A stretch of 7,247 nt of DNA from an uncultured Paracoccaceae bacterium (GTDB taxonomy: Bacteria; Pseudomonadota; Alphaproteobacteria; Rhodobacterales; Rhodobacteraceae), in NCBI GenBank assembly GCA_937916485.1, contig CALFSV010000129.1, positions 1-7,247 of the forward strand, given 5' to 3'. Below the pieces are notes generated by a model. It had not been told where the DNA came from and did not search any database. It worked only from the letters and a program-made list of their open reading frames with translations. A program made the translations under genes and the position numbers. Shown piece after piece: positions 1-6,800 of the stretch; position 1 is the stretch's first letter; every line of letters starts with the position of its first letter.

Positions 1-325
1 CGCCGTTCGCTGCGATTGCAAAGCATGACCTGGGCTCAAGGGCTGCAATGTGGACGAAGCGTGAATTCGCCGCGCCAGCCCCAATTTCGGCTTTCCGCAC
101 ATTGCGCCTGCAGCGAAAAGCTCCAAGGGCCTGAAACGGAAATTCGCTGCGTGCGCGAATTGGAGTGATTGTTTCCGCGAATACGGCACCCTGAAGGCGG
201 AGGACAACCTGACAATGCCTGTTTGTCTGTCACAAGAGCCTGCGCTTGGCTCGCCTTACAGAGGCAGTGGCAGATGTGCCGGAGCAGATCGTCCGTGACG
301 AGATTTCGATGTTCGAGCCCCGAAC
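1..325. other. Non-coding flank with inverted repeats
   Basis: I see no convincing gene here. The short reading frames have low-complexity, unrecognisable translations and no good ribosome site. The octamer TTCGCTGC occurs at 6-13 and 143-150 and in inverse form (GCAGCGAA) at 110-117, and ATTGCA at 15-20 is mirrored by TGCAAT at 44-49. From memory, phrases like TTCGCTGCGATTGCAAAG recur in roseobacter intergenic DNA, so this may be a degenerate copy of a dispersed repeat family; that link is unverified. A 51-codon open stretch at 213-368 on the plus strand could be a gene remnant but runs into the 3' end of the regulator gene. The gene upstream of the window is not visible. Confidence 0.6.
101..160. 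repeat. Imperfect inverted repeat with an alternative overlapping hairpin
   Basis: The left arm at 101-117 pairs with the right arm at 143-160. Core arms GCAGCGAA (110-117) and TTCGCTGC (143-150) are perfect, and GCGC (104-107) with GCGC (153-156) extends them across one mismatch and one G-T pair. ATT/AAT extends the stem further if G157 is bulged. The loop is 25 bases. A second perfect hairpin, AATTCGC (141-147) with GCGAATT (155-161), uses the same right arm, so the two folds exclude each other. It lies in non-coding DNA and is most likely a dispersed palindromic repeat. A regulatory RNA fold is possible but unsupported. Confidence 0.55.
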
Positions 326-1339
326 TTACAATCGGTATGATCCGGGCGTCCTGCTGGTCCATTTGTGAAAGGCTCGGTGGAAGTTCGACGCTGCAGAAAA
401 GCCGGTGTCAAAGGCGATCTGTTCGATGCTGTCCGTACCTTGCTGAAGCGCGCGGATAGCGATGTCGCGGCGCAGAGCGTCCTTTATGTCCTGAAAGGAC
501 GTCCCTTCCTCTTTCAGGCGACGGTTCAGCGTCCGGGGCGTGATTTTCAACGCGTAGGCCGCATCCGGAAGTTGGCAGTTCTGCCAGGTCGCTCCGTAAA
601 GAAAGGCGCGGACGCGCAGGCTGTTTGTATGTCCGCGCGAGCCGGTGAAGATCCAGTCAATCGGCGCGCGTTCAAGGAACACGGATGCCTCGGCGGGACT
701 GCGGGTGATCGGACGGTTGAATTGGCGTGGATCGAAAAGGATGCTGGTTTGCACCGCATCAAACGCTACCGGGCACGGGAAGACGACTGCGTAATCTGCC
801 GCAAAACCTGGACGAGGGAAAGCAAAGTGAACCGCTTTCACGGCCGTTTCCGCCCCGCCGAGCCAGGACAGGAGCCCATGCGCCAATTTCAGTATCAGCA
901 TGTGGCCAAATCGCTGCGGACGGGTTTCGTTCGAGTAAGGGACCAACGCCAGTTCCACTTCCTCCGGGCTGTTACGCAAGTCCAGGCGGAAATCATCCAA
1001 GACCAGGTTCCAGAACGTCGAAAACCGAAACAGCGCCGAGACCAGACTGCTCGCCTCGCGCTGCACGGTGAGAAGATGCTGCAGGGCGCGGGGCCGGATC
1101 GGGCGGCTCCAGAGGCCCATCATCTCATCGCCGATCTCTGGCGCGGCAAGCTGATACAACCGGGCGATTTCTTCGAGCGTGACGCGCTGAGTGGGCGCCA
1201 TCGGGCTGGTTTGCAGCCCGGAGCGCTCCAACAGGGAAGTCATCGCTTCCGGCGTGCATCGAGATTTCAGCGCATCCAACCAGTCCTGAATGAAACCCGC
1301 CGATACGGTGGTCAGAGAGATGGGGTCATGACCGGTCAT
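326..1339 (-). CDS. AraC-family transcriptional regulator (arabinose-binding-like N-domain)
   Basis: This is a 337-residue DNA-binding regulator, divergent from the dmd genes and probably their controller. Residues about 20-210 resemble the AraC N-terminal ligand-binding domain of the OruR/VirS type (PF12625), including a VHFAFPRPGF stretch near 167-176 and a FPCPVAFDA stretch near 187-195. Residues 242-337 form the AraC/XylS double helix-turn-helix: the first recognition region is near ITPRTLNRRLKEEG (266-279) and the second near IAFDTGFSAASNFHRAF (308-324), followed by the usual RTPGSYR end. The frame is open further upstream, to 1615, but that part runs into dmdC. The ATG at 1339 is preferred because GAAGG (plus-strand 1347-1351) sits 7 bases upstream and the domain begins right after it. 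The ligand is unknown; MMPA, a CoA thioester or DMSP are candidates by context only. DMSP control is inferred from position, not from motif. Confidence 0.9.
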   Translation of the reverse strand: MTGHDPISLTTVSAGFIQDWLDALKSRCTPEAMTSLLERSGLQTSPMAPTQRVTLEEIARLYQLAAPEIGDEMMGLWSRPIRPRALQHLLTVQREASSLVSALFRFSTFWNLVLDDFRLDLRNSPEEVELALVPYSNETRPQRFGHMLILKLAHGLLSWLGGAETAVKAVHFAFPRPGFAADYAVVFPCPVAFDAVQTSILFDPRQFNRPITRSPAEASVFLERAPIDWIFTGSRGHTNSLRVRAFLYGATWQNCQLPDAAYALKITPRTLNRRLKEEGTSFQDIKDALRRDIAIRALQQGTDSIEQIAFDTGFSAASNFHRAFHKWTSRTPGSYRL

Positions 1340-1340
1340 G
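1327..1340. promoter_or_regulatory. 14-bp perfect palindrome at the regulator start codon
   Basis: CATGACCGGTCATG is its own reverse complement and covers the start codon of the AraC-type gene (1337-1339) and its next three codons. A dyad here could be an autoregulatory operator. A 14-bp palindrome is expected about 0.4 times by chance in a window of this size, and AraC proteins more often bind direct repeats, so this is only suggestive. Confidence 0.25.
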
Positions 1341-1452
1341 CAAAAGCCTTCGGTGGCGTGATCAGATAGGAAAATGGCAAAAGATGAGCTTTTTGACAAG
1401 GCATGCAGCGGATAGATGACGTAAAGCCATAGTTGCCGTCGGAGAGACAGGT
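1340..1452. promoter_or_regulatory. Divergent control region between the AraC-type gene and dmdC
   Basis: All signals for both transcripts must lie in or near these 113 bases. A perfect -35-like TTGACA sits at 1393-1398 on the plus strand, but no good -10 hexamer follows at 16-18 bases, which would fit an activator-dependent promoter. On the minus strand the same bases read TTGTCA (1394-1399), with only a weak CATTTT at -10 spacing (1371-1376). The heptamer GCAAAAG occurs twice in direct orientation (1340-1346 and 1377-1383). The second copy forms a small inverted repeat with CTTTT (AAAAG 1379-1383, CTTTT 1389-1393) just before the -35. GGAGAG at 1441-1446 is the dmdC ribosome site. The promoter positions are guesses; the presence of a divergent control region is not. 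Confidence 0.55.
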
Positions 1453-3216
1453 ATGTCCTATCAGCCGCCCGTGCAGGATTTGATGTTCTGCATCCAACAC
1501 CTGTCCCACTGGGAAAACGTGTCCGCGCTGGAGGTGTATTCCGAATGCGAACTGCAGGACATAAGTGCCGCGCTGGAGAGCTATGCCCGGTTTTGCGCCG
1601 AACAGATCGTGCCATTGTCCCAGGTCGGGGACACGCAAGGCGCCCGGTTCGACAAAGGCCGTGTGACCATGCCCGAAGGCGACGCGCGGGCCTATGCTCA
1701 GTTTATCGAAATGGGCTGGCAGGCGCTGACCCATCCGGCGGAATATGGCGGCATCGGGCTGCCGCGTGCCGTCGGCGCGGCGGCAGTAGAGATGCTGAAT
1801 GCGGCCGACATGAGCTTTGGCCTCTGCCCATTGCTGACCGATGGAGCAATCGAGGCGCTGCTGCTGACCGGCTCGGACGAGCAGAAGGCCACCTACCTTG
1901 GGCCGCTGATCGAAGGGCGCTGGTCTGGCACGATGAACCTGACCGAGCCGCAGGCGGGCAGCGATCTGGGCCGGGTAGCAACCAGGGCGACGCGGCGCGG
2001 GGATGGCACCTATGGCATCACCGGCACGAAGATTTTCATCACCTATGGCGCCCATGATCTGACCGAGAACATCATTCACCTCGTGCTGGCGCGCACACCT
2101 GATGCGCCATCCGGGCCGAAGGGGCTGAGCCTTTTCATCGTGCCACAGAAGCTGGTGGAACCGGACGGGAAGCCGGGGGCCGCGAACGCGGTCAACTGCG
2201 TGAGCATCGAACACAAACTGGGCGTGCGCGCCAGCCCGACGGCTGTGCTGGAGTACGACGATGCCACCGGGTTCCTGATCGGCGAGGAAAATTGCGGGCT
2301 GGAATACATGTTCATCATGATGAACGCCGCGCGCTTCTCGGTTGGCGTGCAGGGAATTGCGATCTCTGAGCGGGCCTATCAGCGTGCTTTGGCCTACGCG
2401 CGCGACCGTGTGCAGAGCCGTCCGGTGAACGGTCAGAGTAAAGACGCCGTCGCGATCATCGAACACCCGGATGTCCGCCGCATGCTCCTGCGGATGCGCA
2501 GCCTCACCGAAGGCGGGCGGGCCATGGCGGCGTCGACCGCGGGACTCTTGGACATCGCGCATCACCTTGAGGATCCGGAAACGGTCGCGCTGGCCGAATT
2601 CATGGTCCCCCTGGTCAAGGGCTTCTGTTCGGAACGCGCCGTCGAGGTCGCTTCCCTGGGTGTGCAAATCCACGGCGGCATGGGTTTCATCGAAGAAACC
2701 GGCGCCGCGCAGCATTATCGCGACGCCCGCATCCTGCCGATTTACGAGGGCACCACGGCCATTCAGGCAAATGACCTTCTTGGACGCAAGGTGATGCGGG
2801 ACGGGGGGGCAACCGCCCGACTGTTTGCCGCCCGAATTGCGGAAACCGAAGCAAAGCTGGCAAGCGGTGATGCCTCGGCCCAAGCGATCGGCACAAGTCT
2901 GGCGCAGGCGCGCGGCGCTTTTGAAGCTGCTCTGGACTGGATGCTGGAAAACAGCCGCAAGGATATCGACGCGGCCTTTGCGGGCTCTGTCCCCTTCCTG
3001 ATGCTGTCCGGCACATTGGCAGCGGGCTGGATGCTGGCCAAGGCGGCGCTGGCGGCGCAAACCGCGCGCGATGCAGGGCAGGACAGCGCGTTCCTGACCC
3101 AGAAGATCGCCACGGCGCTTTTCTATGCCCGGCACGTCCTGCCCGAATGCGCCACCGAACAAACCCGCATCCTGCACGGCGCACAAAGCCTGCTGGGCGC
3201 GGCTTTCCCCGATTGA
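1453..3216 (+). CDS. dmdC: 3-methylmercaptopropionyl-CoA dehydrogenase DmdC
   Basis: This 587-residue FAD enzyme of the large acyl-CoA dehydrogenase class oxidises MMPA-CoA to methylthioacryloyl-CoA, the third step of DMSP demethylation. Domains in order: a short N-terminal extension (about 1-35), the helical N-domain (about 40-157), the beta middle domain with the flavin-contact motif MNLTEPQAGSDLG (161-173), the C-terminal helical domain (about 280-445), and the extra C-terminal region (about 460-580) that marks the long ~590-residue class. IHGGMGFIEE (406-415) is followed by YEGTT (431-435); Glu432 is the expected catalytic base, matching the glutamate I recall at about residue 435 in Roseovarius nubinhibens DmdC. 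GGAGAG lies 6 bases before the ATG. The class also contains other acyl-CoA dehydrogenases, so the DmdC call rests on length, sequence and the dmdD, dmdB and dmdA neighbours. Confidence 0.92.
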   Translation: MSYQPPVQDLMFCIQHLSHWENVSALEVYSECELQDISAALESYARFCAEQIVPLSQVGDTQGARFDKGRVTMPEGDARAYAQFIEMGWQALTHPAEYGGIGLPRAVGAAAVEMLNAADMSFGLCPLLTDGAIEALLLTGSDEQKATYLGPLIEGRWSGTMNLTEPQAGSDLGRVATRATRRGDGTYGITGTKIFITYGAHDLTENIIHLVLARTPDAPSGPKGLSLFIVPQKLVEPDGKPGAANAVNCVSIEHKLGVRASPTAVLEYDDATGFLIGEENCGLEYMFIMMNAARFSVGVQGIAISERAYQRALAYARDRVQSRPVNGQSKDAVAIIEHPDVRRMLLRMRSLTEGGRAMAASTAGLLDIAHHLEDPETVALAEFMVPLVKGFCSERAVEVASLGVQIHGGMGFIEETGAAQHYRDARILPIYEGTTAIQANDLLGRKVMRDGGATARLFAARIAETEAKLASGDASAQAIGTSLAQARGAFEAALDWMLENSRKDIDAAFAGSVPFLMLSGTLAAGWMLAKAALAAQTARDAGQDSAFLTQKIATALFYARHVLPECATEQTRILHGAQSLLGAAFPD

Positions 3217-3237
3217 TCCCTCGAAAGTACCCAACCC

Positions 3238-4047
3238 ATGAATGACGTCGTGAACCCCGACACCTACGAACGACTCGCGATTTCCGCGCGTGACAATGGC
3301 CTCTACCTGGTGACGCTGAACCGCCCTGAGAAACGCAACGCGCTGGACGTGGTTACCATCGAGGAACTGATCCGCTTCTTCAGCGGCGCGCGCATGGCGG
3401 GCGTCAGGGCGGTGTTGCTGGAAGGCGCCGGCGATCACTTCTGCGCGGGCCTCGATCTGGTCGAACATTGGAAAGCCGACCGCAGCCCCGATGACTTCAT
3501 GCATGTCTGCCTGCGCTGGCACGAGGCCTTCAACAAGATGGAATATGGCGGCGTGCCGATCATTGCCGCGCTCAAGGGCGCGGTTGTCGGCGGCGGTCTG
3601 GAACTGGCCAGTGCTGCTCATGTGCGCGTGATCGACCCCGGCACCTATTTCGCCCTGCCGGAAGGCCAGCGCGGGATCTTTACCGGCGGCGGCGCGACGA
3701 TCCGGGTGTCTGACATGATCGGCAAGTATCGCATGATCGACATGATCCTGACGGGCCGTGTCTATCAGGGCCAGCAGGCCGTCGATCTGGGGCTGGCGCA
3801 ATACATCACCGAAGAGGGCGGCAGCTTTGCCAAGGCGCTGGAACTGGCGGACAAGGTCGCGCAGAACCTGCCGCTGACGAACTTCGCGATCTGTTCGGCG
3901 GTCAGCCACATGAACAACATGTCCGGCATGGACGCCGCCTATGCCGAAGCTTTCGTGGGCGGCATCGTCAACACCCAGCCTGCCGCGCGCGAACGGCTTG
4001 AGGCCTTCACCAACAAGACCGCGGCCCGCGTGCGGCCAAACAGCTAA
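3238..4047 (+). CDS. dmdD: Methylthioacryloyl-CoA hydratase/hydrolase DmdD
   Basis: This 269-residue crotonase-superfamily enzyme hydrates methylthioacryloyl-CoA and then hydrolyses the thioester, so that methanethiol, acetaldehyde, CO2 and CoA result. Oxyanion-hole segments are FCAGLDL (68-74) and [10 protein letters not shown] (113-122). Glu122 and Glu142 (in [13 protein letters not shown], 140-152) line up one residue off from the catalytic pair Glu121/Glu141 reported for Ruegeria pomeroyi DmdD. Those glutamates also occur in ordinary enoyl-CoA hydratases, so they do not prove specificity. The [20 protein letters not shown] stretch (77-96) and the overall sequence fit my memory of roseobacter DmdD well. 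The gene begins 21 bases after dmdC with only a weak purine site (GAAAG, 3223-3227), which suggests it depends partly on ribosomes arriving from dmdC. The alternative is an AcuH-type enoyl-CoA hydratase. Confidence 0.88.
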   Translation: MNDVVNPDTYERLAISARDNGLYLVTLNRPEKRNALDVVTIEELIRFFSGARMAGVRAVLLEGAGDHFCAGLDLVEHWKADRSPDDFMHVCLRWHEAFNKMEYGGVPIIAALKGAVVGGGLELASAAHVRVIDPGTYFALPEGQRGIFTGGGATIRVSDMIGKYRMIDMILTGRVYQGQQAVDLGLAQYITEEGGSFAKALELADKVAQNLPLTNFAICSAVSHMNNMSGMDAAYAEAFVGGIVNTQPAARERLEAFTNKTAARVRPNS

Positions 4048-4063
4048 GTCAGGCGGGCCCCGG

Positions 4064-5674
4064 ATGCGTCACCACTTCGAGTCACTTCAAAAGACAAGGG
4101 CCAACCATGTGCCCTTGTCTCCGTTGTCCTTCCTGCGCCGCGCCGAAAGCCTGCACGGTGCGCGCATGGCGGTGGTCTATGGCGACATCCAGCGCAGTTG
4201 GGCCGAAACCTGTGCCCGCATTCGCGCTGTGGCCGGGGGGCTCGTGGGGCTTGGCGTGCAACAGGGCGATACGGTCTCGGTACTGAGCCCGAACATCCCC
4301 GAGCTGTTCGAGCTGCATTTCGCGCTGCCCCTGACGGGCGCCGTGCTGAACACGCTCAACACCCGGCTGGAACCGGAAACCATCGCCTATATCCTGGGTC
4401 ACGCGGATACCAGGCTGGTGGTTGTCGACCGGGAACTGGTGCCGCTGCTGTCACAGGCCTTTGCCCTTCTTGGTCGCACCCTGCCAGTGGTCGAGATTGC
4501 CGATCCGAATGCGCCGGGCGAAACCCTAGGCGGCCCGACCTATGACAGCCTGCTGGCGAGCGAGCCCCTGCCGATCGTGCTGCCGGATGACGAATGGAAT
4601 GCCATTGCACTGAACTACACCTCGGGCACCTCAGGGCGGCCTAAGGGCGTGGTCTATCATCATCGCGGCGCTTACCTGATGGCGCTTGGCACCGGAACAG
4701 CGTGGCAGGTGCCGCCCTATCCGGTCTACTTGTCGGTCGTCCCGATGTTCCACTGCAACGGTTGGGGGCATCCCTGGCTGATGGCGATGCTCGGGGGAAC
4801 GATGGTCTTCACCCGCGTTCCGGCTGCAGACCGCATCCTTGCGGCGATCCGCACCCATGCGGTGACCCATTTCGGCGCAGCGCCCATCGTCTTGCAGATG
4901 CTTGCCGAGGCCGACAGCAGCGCCGCGCCCTTTGATCCGGCGATCCGCGTCCTGACCGCAGGCGCACCACCGCCGCCCTCCGTTCTGGAAAAGACCCGGG
5001 CCATGGGGTTCGATGTCATGCAGGTCTATGGCCTGACGGAAACCTACGGCCATATCTCGCAGTGTCTGTGGCAAGAGGACTGGGACGATCTCACCCCCGC
5101 GGAACAATCCGAATTGCAGGCGCAACAGGGTATTGCCTTTCCCATGGTCGAAGAGGTCACCGTGATCGACCGCGCCAGCGGCGCGCCTGTCCCGCGCGAT
5201 GGTACCACGCAAGGTGAAATCGCCATTCGCGGCAATACGGTCATGGCGGGCTATTACAAAGACGCGGAGGCCACCGTCGCGGCCTTTGCGGATGGCTGGT
5301 TCTGGTCCGGCGATGGCGCTGTCGTGCACGATAACGCCTATATCCAGATCCGGGACCGACTGAAGGACGTGATCATCTCGGGCGGCGAAAACATATCCTC
5401 GGTCGAGGTCGAGGCCGTGCTTTACCGTCACGACGCCGTTCAGGCTGCTGCCGTGGTCGCCATGCCGCATGAAAAATGGGGCGAGGTCCCCTGTGCCTTT
5501 GTCGAATTGCGCGACGGGATCAACGCCACACCGGACGAGATCATCACCTTTTGCCGCGCCCATCTGGCCGGCTTCAAGGCCCCCAAGGCCGTCATATTCG
5601 AAACCCTTCCCAAGACATCCACCGGCAAGATCCAGAAGTTCCAGCTTCGCAATCGTGCCAAAGACCTGGAGTAA
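4064..5674 (+). CDS. dmdB: 3-methylmercaptopropionate-CoA ligase DmdB
   Basis: This 536-residue AMP-forming acyl-CoA synthetase activates MMPA to MMPA-CoA with ATP and CoA, the second pathway step. Motifs are in the expected order: the ATP-binding loop YTSGTSGRPKG (185-195), PMFHCNGW (227-234), QVYGLTET (320-327), the SGDG aspartate (Asp417), the hinge segment RDRLKDVIISGGENIS (430-445), and the C-terminal PKTSTGKIQK with catalytic Lys522. The frame is open 123 bases upstream into dmdD. I chose the ATG at 4064 because the N-terminus FESLQKTRANHVPLSPLSFL matches the usual start of this synthetase family and it leaves a clean 16-base gap after dmdD. AGG at 4051-4053 is a weak ribosome site. A GTG at 4109 is the next alternative but would cut into the conserved N-terminus. 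The family includes medium-chain and short-chain ligases, so MMPA specificity rests largely on context. Confidence 0.88.
   Translation: MRHHFESLQKTRANHVPLSPLSFLRRAESLHGARMAVVYGDIQRSWAETCARIRAVAGGLVGLGVQQGDTVSVLSPNIPELFELHFALPLTGAVLNTLNTRLEPETIAYILGHADTRLVVVDRELVPLLSQAFALLGRTLPVVEIADPNAPGETLGGPTYDSLLASEPLPIVLPDDEWNAIALNYTSGTSGRPKGVVYHHRGAYLMALGTGTAWQVPPYPVYLSVVPMFHCNGWGHPWLMAMLGGTMVFTRVPAADRILAAIRTHAVTHFGAAPIVLQMLAEADSSAAPFDPAIRVLTAGAPPPPSVLEKTRAMGFDVMQVYGLTETYGHISQCLWQEDWDDLTPAEQSELQAQQGIAFPMVEEVTVIDRASGAPVPRDGTTQGEIAIRGNTVMAGYYKDAEATVAAFADGWFWSGDGAVVHDNAYIQIRDRLKDVIISGGENISSVEVEAVLYRHDAVQAAAVVAMPHEKWGEVPCAFVELRDGINATPDEIITFCRAHLAGFKAPKAVIFETLPKTSTGKIQKFQLRNRAKDLE
4092..4120 (+). repeat. 10-bp perfect hairpin near the start of dmdB
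   Basis: AGACAAGGGC (4092-4101) pairs perfectly with GCCCTTGTCT (4111-4120) around a 9-base loop, within codons 10-19 of dmdB. In mRNA this would be a stable stem 45 bases after the dmdD stop. It could tune dmdB translation or mRNA processing between the two halves of the operon, or it could be coincidental in GC-rich coding sequence. Confidence 0.5.
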
Positions 5675-5680
5675 CCTGGA

Positions 5681-6784
5681 ATGCCACTTCTTTCCCCGTC
5701 GCGCAGGCTGCGTCGCACCGCCTTTTCCGACGGCGTCGAGGCCGCCGGAGTAAAGGCCTACACTGTCTACAACCACATGCTTTTGCCGACGGTGTTCCGC
5801 TCGGTCGAGGAAGACTACCACCATCTGAAACAGGCGGTGCAGGTCTGGGACGTCGCCTGCGAACGGCAGGTTGAATTGCGCGGCCCCGATGCCGGGCGCC
5901 TGGTGCAACTGCTGACCCCGCGCGACCTGCGGTCGATGCTGCCCGGTCAGTGCTACTACGTGCCCATTGTCGACGAAACCGGTGGCATGCTGAACGATCC
6001 TGTTGCTGTCAAACTGGCCGAGGACCGGTGGTGGATCTCCATTGCCGACAGCGATCTTCTGTATTGGATCAAGGGGCTGGCTTACGGCTATCGTCTCGAC
6101 GTGCTGGTAGACGAGCCTGATGTGTCGCCCCTTGCCGTGCAGGGGCCGCGGGCCGACGATCTGATGGCGGCGGTCTTTGGCGATGCGGTGCGCGACATCC
6201 GCTTTTTCCGCTTCGCGCATCTGGACTTCCAAGGGCGCGACATGGTTGTTGCGCGGTCCGGCTACTCCAAGCAAGGCGGGTTCGAGATCTACGTCGAGGG
6301 TGAAGACCTAGGCATGCCGCTTTGGAACGCCCTGATGGAGGCCGGCAAGTCGATGGACGTTCACGCCGGCTGCCCCAACCTTATCGAACGGATCGAGGGC
6401 GGTTTGCTGTCCTACGGAAACGACATGACCGATGACAACACGCCGCATGAATGCGGGCTCGGAAAGTTCTGCAACACCCAGACCGCCATTGGCTGTATCG
6501 GTCGCGATGCCCTGCTGCGCGTCGCCAAGGAAGGTCCGGTCAAGCAGATCCGTGCGCTGGAGATCGACGGCCCGGCCGTGCCCGGCTGCGACCGCTGGTG
6601 GCCGCTGAAGCACGGGGCAAAAACCGTTGGCCGTGTCTCCTCGGCAGCCTGGTCGCCGGATTTCAAGACAAATGTCGCCATCGGCATGGTGCGCATGACC
6701 CATTGGGGCGACGGCGCCGAGCTGACCGTCGAGACGCCAGCCGGGCCGCGACAGGCAAAAGTTCGCGAGAATTTCTGGGGATAG
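5681..6784 (+). CDS. dmdA: DMSP demethylase DmdA (tetrahydrofolate-dependent)
   Basis: This 367-residue cytoplasmic member of the GcvT/aminomethyltransferase fold family transfers a methyl group from DMSP to tetrahydrofolate, giving 5-methyltetrahydrofolate and MMPA. It is the committing step of demethylation. The sequence matches roseobacter DmdA nearly throughout as I recall it: SRRLRRTAFSDGVEAAGVK (7-25), YTVYNHMLLPTVF (27-39), QVWDVACERQVE (54-65), GGMLNDPVAVKLA (101-113), DVSPLAVQGPRADDLM (147-162), SKQGGFEIYVEG (196-207) and LLSYGNDM with TPHECGLGKFC (242-264). Length agrees with known DmdA (about 365-370). Generic GcvT proteins lack the N-terminal SRR...VYNHMLLP block, which separates DmdA from the glycine-cleavage T protein. 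The start lies 6 bases after the dmdB stop, with GGAG (5668-5671) overlapping the end of dmdB, so translational coupling is likely. It is the last gene of the operon. Confidence 0.95.
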   Translation: MPLLSPSRRLRRTAFSDGVEAAGVKAYTVYNHMLLPTVFRSVEEDYHHLKQAVQVWDVACERQVELRGPDAGRLVQLLTPRDLRSMLPGQCYYVPIVDETGGMLNDPVAVKLAEDRWWISIADSDLLYWIKGLAYGYRLDVLVDEPDVSPLAVQGPRADDLMAAVFGDAVRDIRFFRFAHLDFQGRDMVVARSGYSKQGGFEIYVEGEDLGMPLWNALMEAGKSMDVHAGCPNLIERIEGGLLSYGNDMTDDNTPHECGLGKFCNTQTAIGCIGRDALLRVAKEGPVKQIRALEIDGPAVPGCDRWWPLKHGAKTVGRVSSAAWSPDFKTNVAIGMVRMTHWGDGAELTVETPAGPRQAKVRENFWG

Positions 6785-6800
6785 CCGCGTTTCGCGATGA

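Noticed and set aside
311..325. Hairpin GTTCG/CGAAC directly after the regulator stop, considered as a terminator
   Set aside because: Only 5 base pairs and no T tract on the minus strand. The GTTCGAGCCC string also recalls a tRNA T-arm, but no tRNA can be folded around it.
1340..1615. 92-residue N-terminal extension of the AraC-type regulator
   Set aside because: It would cross the whole divergent promoter and enter dmdC; the ATG at 1339 has a good ribosome site and fits the domain start.
1336..3909. 857-codon open frame on the minus strand
   Set aside because: It lies antisense to dmdC, dmdD and the divergent promoter; its translation is rich in His, Arg, Gln and Asp without recognisable domains, typical of the reverse of GC-rich genes.
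3941..4063. 41-residue N-terminal extension of DmdB
   Set aside because: It overlaps the dmdD coding region, and the extra residues are out-of-frame dmdD sequence without family similarity.
4631..6274. 547-codon open frame on the minus strand
   Set aside because: Antisense to dmdB and dmdA, both clearly real; the translation is typical reverse-strand composition with no domain.
5681..6784. Glycine-cleavage T protein (GcvT) as an alternative for dmdA
   Set aside because: The N-terminal SRR...YNHMLLP block and the CGLGKFC region fit DmdA, and the neighbours are DMSP genes, not gcvH or gcvP.
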